A stretch of 64,000 nt of DNA, taken from positions 28,968,627 to 29,032,626 of the forward strand of contig CM067070.1 of the NCBI GenBank assembly GCA_033980235.1, in the 5' to 3' direction. Position 1 is the stretch's first letter. Every line of letters begins with the position of its first letter. Source of the stretch: Diadema setosum (Eukaryota; Echinodermata; Echinoidea; Diadematoida; Diadematidae). Below the pieces are notes generated by a model that did not search any database, had not been told where the DNA came from, and worked only from the letters and a program-made list of their open reading frames with translations. Shown here in pieces: positions 63,801-64,000 of this stretch. A program made the translations under genes and the position numbers.

Positions 63801-63932
63801 GGCCATCGTCCAGTCTAACTGCCAGGAGATGGTGGAGGTCACCCAGAAGTGGTCAAGTGGTGCGCTGGACGTCTTTGAGTGCAGGTTGCCCTTGCTGAGC
63901 TACTCCATGAACAGACTCCTGGATTGGCAAAG
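51888..63932 (+). CDS. Axonemal dynein heavy chain, N-terminal tail (3'-partial, gene 3)
   Basis: Fourteen exons join in phase: 51888-51991, 52935-53175, 53728-53850, 54494-54619, 55098-55319, 56567-56715, 57301-57412, 58105-58226, 58756-58962, 59746-59977, 60628-60915, 61354-61536, 62736-63026 and 63697-63932. They give 878 codons, and the gene continues past the window. The start MEVDERLRFLETRITSSLRP sits in an ACAAAGATGG context. The DHC_N1 tail signature VELWRQRQAKLISINKQL is near residues 224-241, with later tail blocks LLEVFEGVSGREMVQEYL and GLNHYTWKTTESADFIE. Dynein heavy chain tails bind intermediate chains and other heavy chains; the AAA+ motor would follow beyond the window. The protein should act in ciliary or sperm axonemes. 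The class (outer arm or two-headed inner arm) is unresolved. Confidence 0.88.
55801..55846 (-). repeat. (ATTTC)n pentamer, possible LINE tail
   Basis: About eight CATTT units. On the minus strand it reads (GAAAT)n just after CAATAAA, the same layout as the tail at 7239-7323. The 0.6 kb that would lie upstream on the minus strand (55847-56480) has no RT frame and would be 3' UTR only. Confidence 0.55.
56198..56404. repeat. Two poly-C tracts in dynein intron 5
   Basis: A 15-bp C run (56198-56212) and a 20-bp C run (56385-56404), less than 200 bp apart, upstream of the 56567 exon. Confidence 0.9.
61688..62452. mobile_element. 765-bp piggyBac-like MITE with TTAA target duplication
   Basis: TTAA (61684-61687), then CCCTAAAAAGACTGGG, and at the other end CCCAGTCTTTTTAGGG followed by TTAA (62453-62456). 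A TTAA duplication with CCCT...AGGG ends is the piggyBac superfamily hallmark. Just inside each end is a G/C palindrome (GGGGCCTAAAAGGCCCC on the left, GGGGGGCCCTTTAGGCCCC on the right). The right end has an extra AGACTGGG copy inside. No transposase is present. It lies in the dynein intron between 61536 and 62736. Confidence 0.85.
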
Positions 63933-63952
63933 GTCAGGGGGCAATACTTTAA

Positions 63953-64000
63953 CCCTATTCTAACTGGGGGGGGGGTCAAATTGACCCCCCCCTCGACGTT
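63953..64000. mobile_element. Second piggyBac-like MITE copy, cut by the window end
   Basis: TTAA (63949-63952), then CCCTATTCTAACTGGG, then a G-run palindrome around TCAAATTGA and CCCCCCCCTCGACGTT. This parallels the left end at 61688 (CCCTAAAAAGACTGGG ... CCCCTCGACATT). It starts 20 bp after the splice donor of the last dynein exon seen. Confidence 0.75.

Overview
This is a window of animal nuclear DNA: AT-rich, with spliced genes, GT-AG introns, AATAAA signals, dense microsatellites and many decayed transposons. A ciliary dynein gene together with a ZU5/death-domain gene, and the style of the repeats (poly-G tracts, foldback elements, CR1/jockey- and L1/Tx1-like LINE remnants), suggest a marine deuterostome, most likely an echinoderm. 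The organism is an inference; no search was run.

Three protein-coding genes can be assembled exon by exon, with reading phase agreeing at every junction. Gene 1 (plus strand, 324-11372; its 5' end lies outside the window) encodes an acidic, polar protein that I do not recognise. Gene 2 (minus strand, 25821-16430, nine exons, about 1,099 aa, apparently complete) has an all-helical N-terminal region, leucine-rich repeats, ZU5, a UPA-like region and a C-terminal death domain. It resembles PIDD with an added helical module and carries an HFS tripeptide at the position expected for PIDD-type self-cleavage. Genes 1 and 2 converge tail to tail. Gene 3 (plus strand, 51888 to beyond the window end, 14 exons seen) is the N-terminal tail of an axonemal dynein heavy chain.

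Between genes 2 and 3 (about 25.9-49 kb) there is no convincing host gene. This stretch holds: a 3.4-kb element with 13-bp terminal inverted repeats (TIRs), a ~170-bp tandem array and an L1/Tx1-like insertion (28.3-31.7 kb); MITE families present in several copies; a LINE fragment apparently split by a 2.3-kb giant inverted repeat (38.0-42.5 kb); and a nested foldback complex (45.8-47.1 kb). Introns of genes 1 and 3 also hold elements: a ~170-bp minisatellite, a LINE whose reverse-transcriptase catalytic motif has lost one Asp, a MITE with several perfect DR1 nuclear-receptor motifs, and two TTAA-flanked piggyBac-like MITEs in neighbouring dynein introns.

The most interesting item is gene 2: a probable death-fold signalling protein with an unusual architecture and a possible autoproteolytic site. 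All exon boundaries were read by eye from splice consensus and phase; domain calls rest on recognised motifs, not on profile searches.
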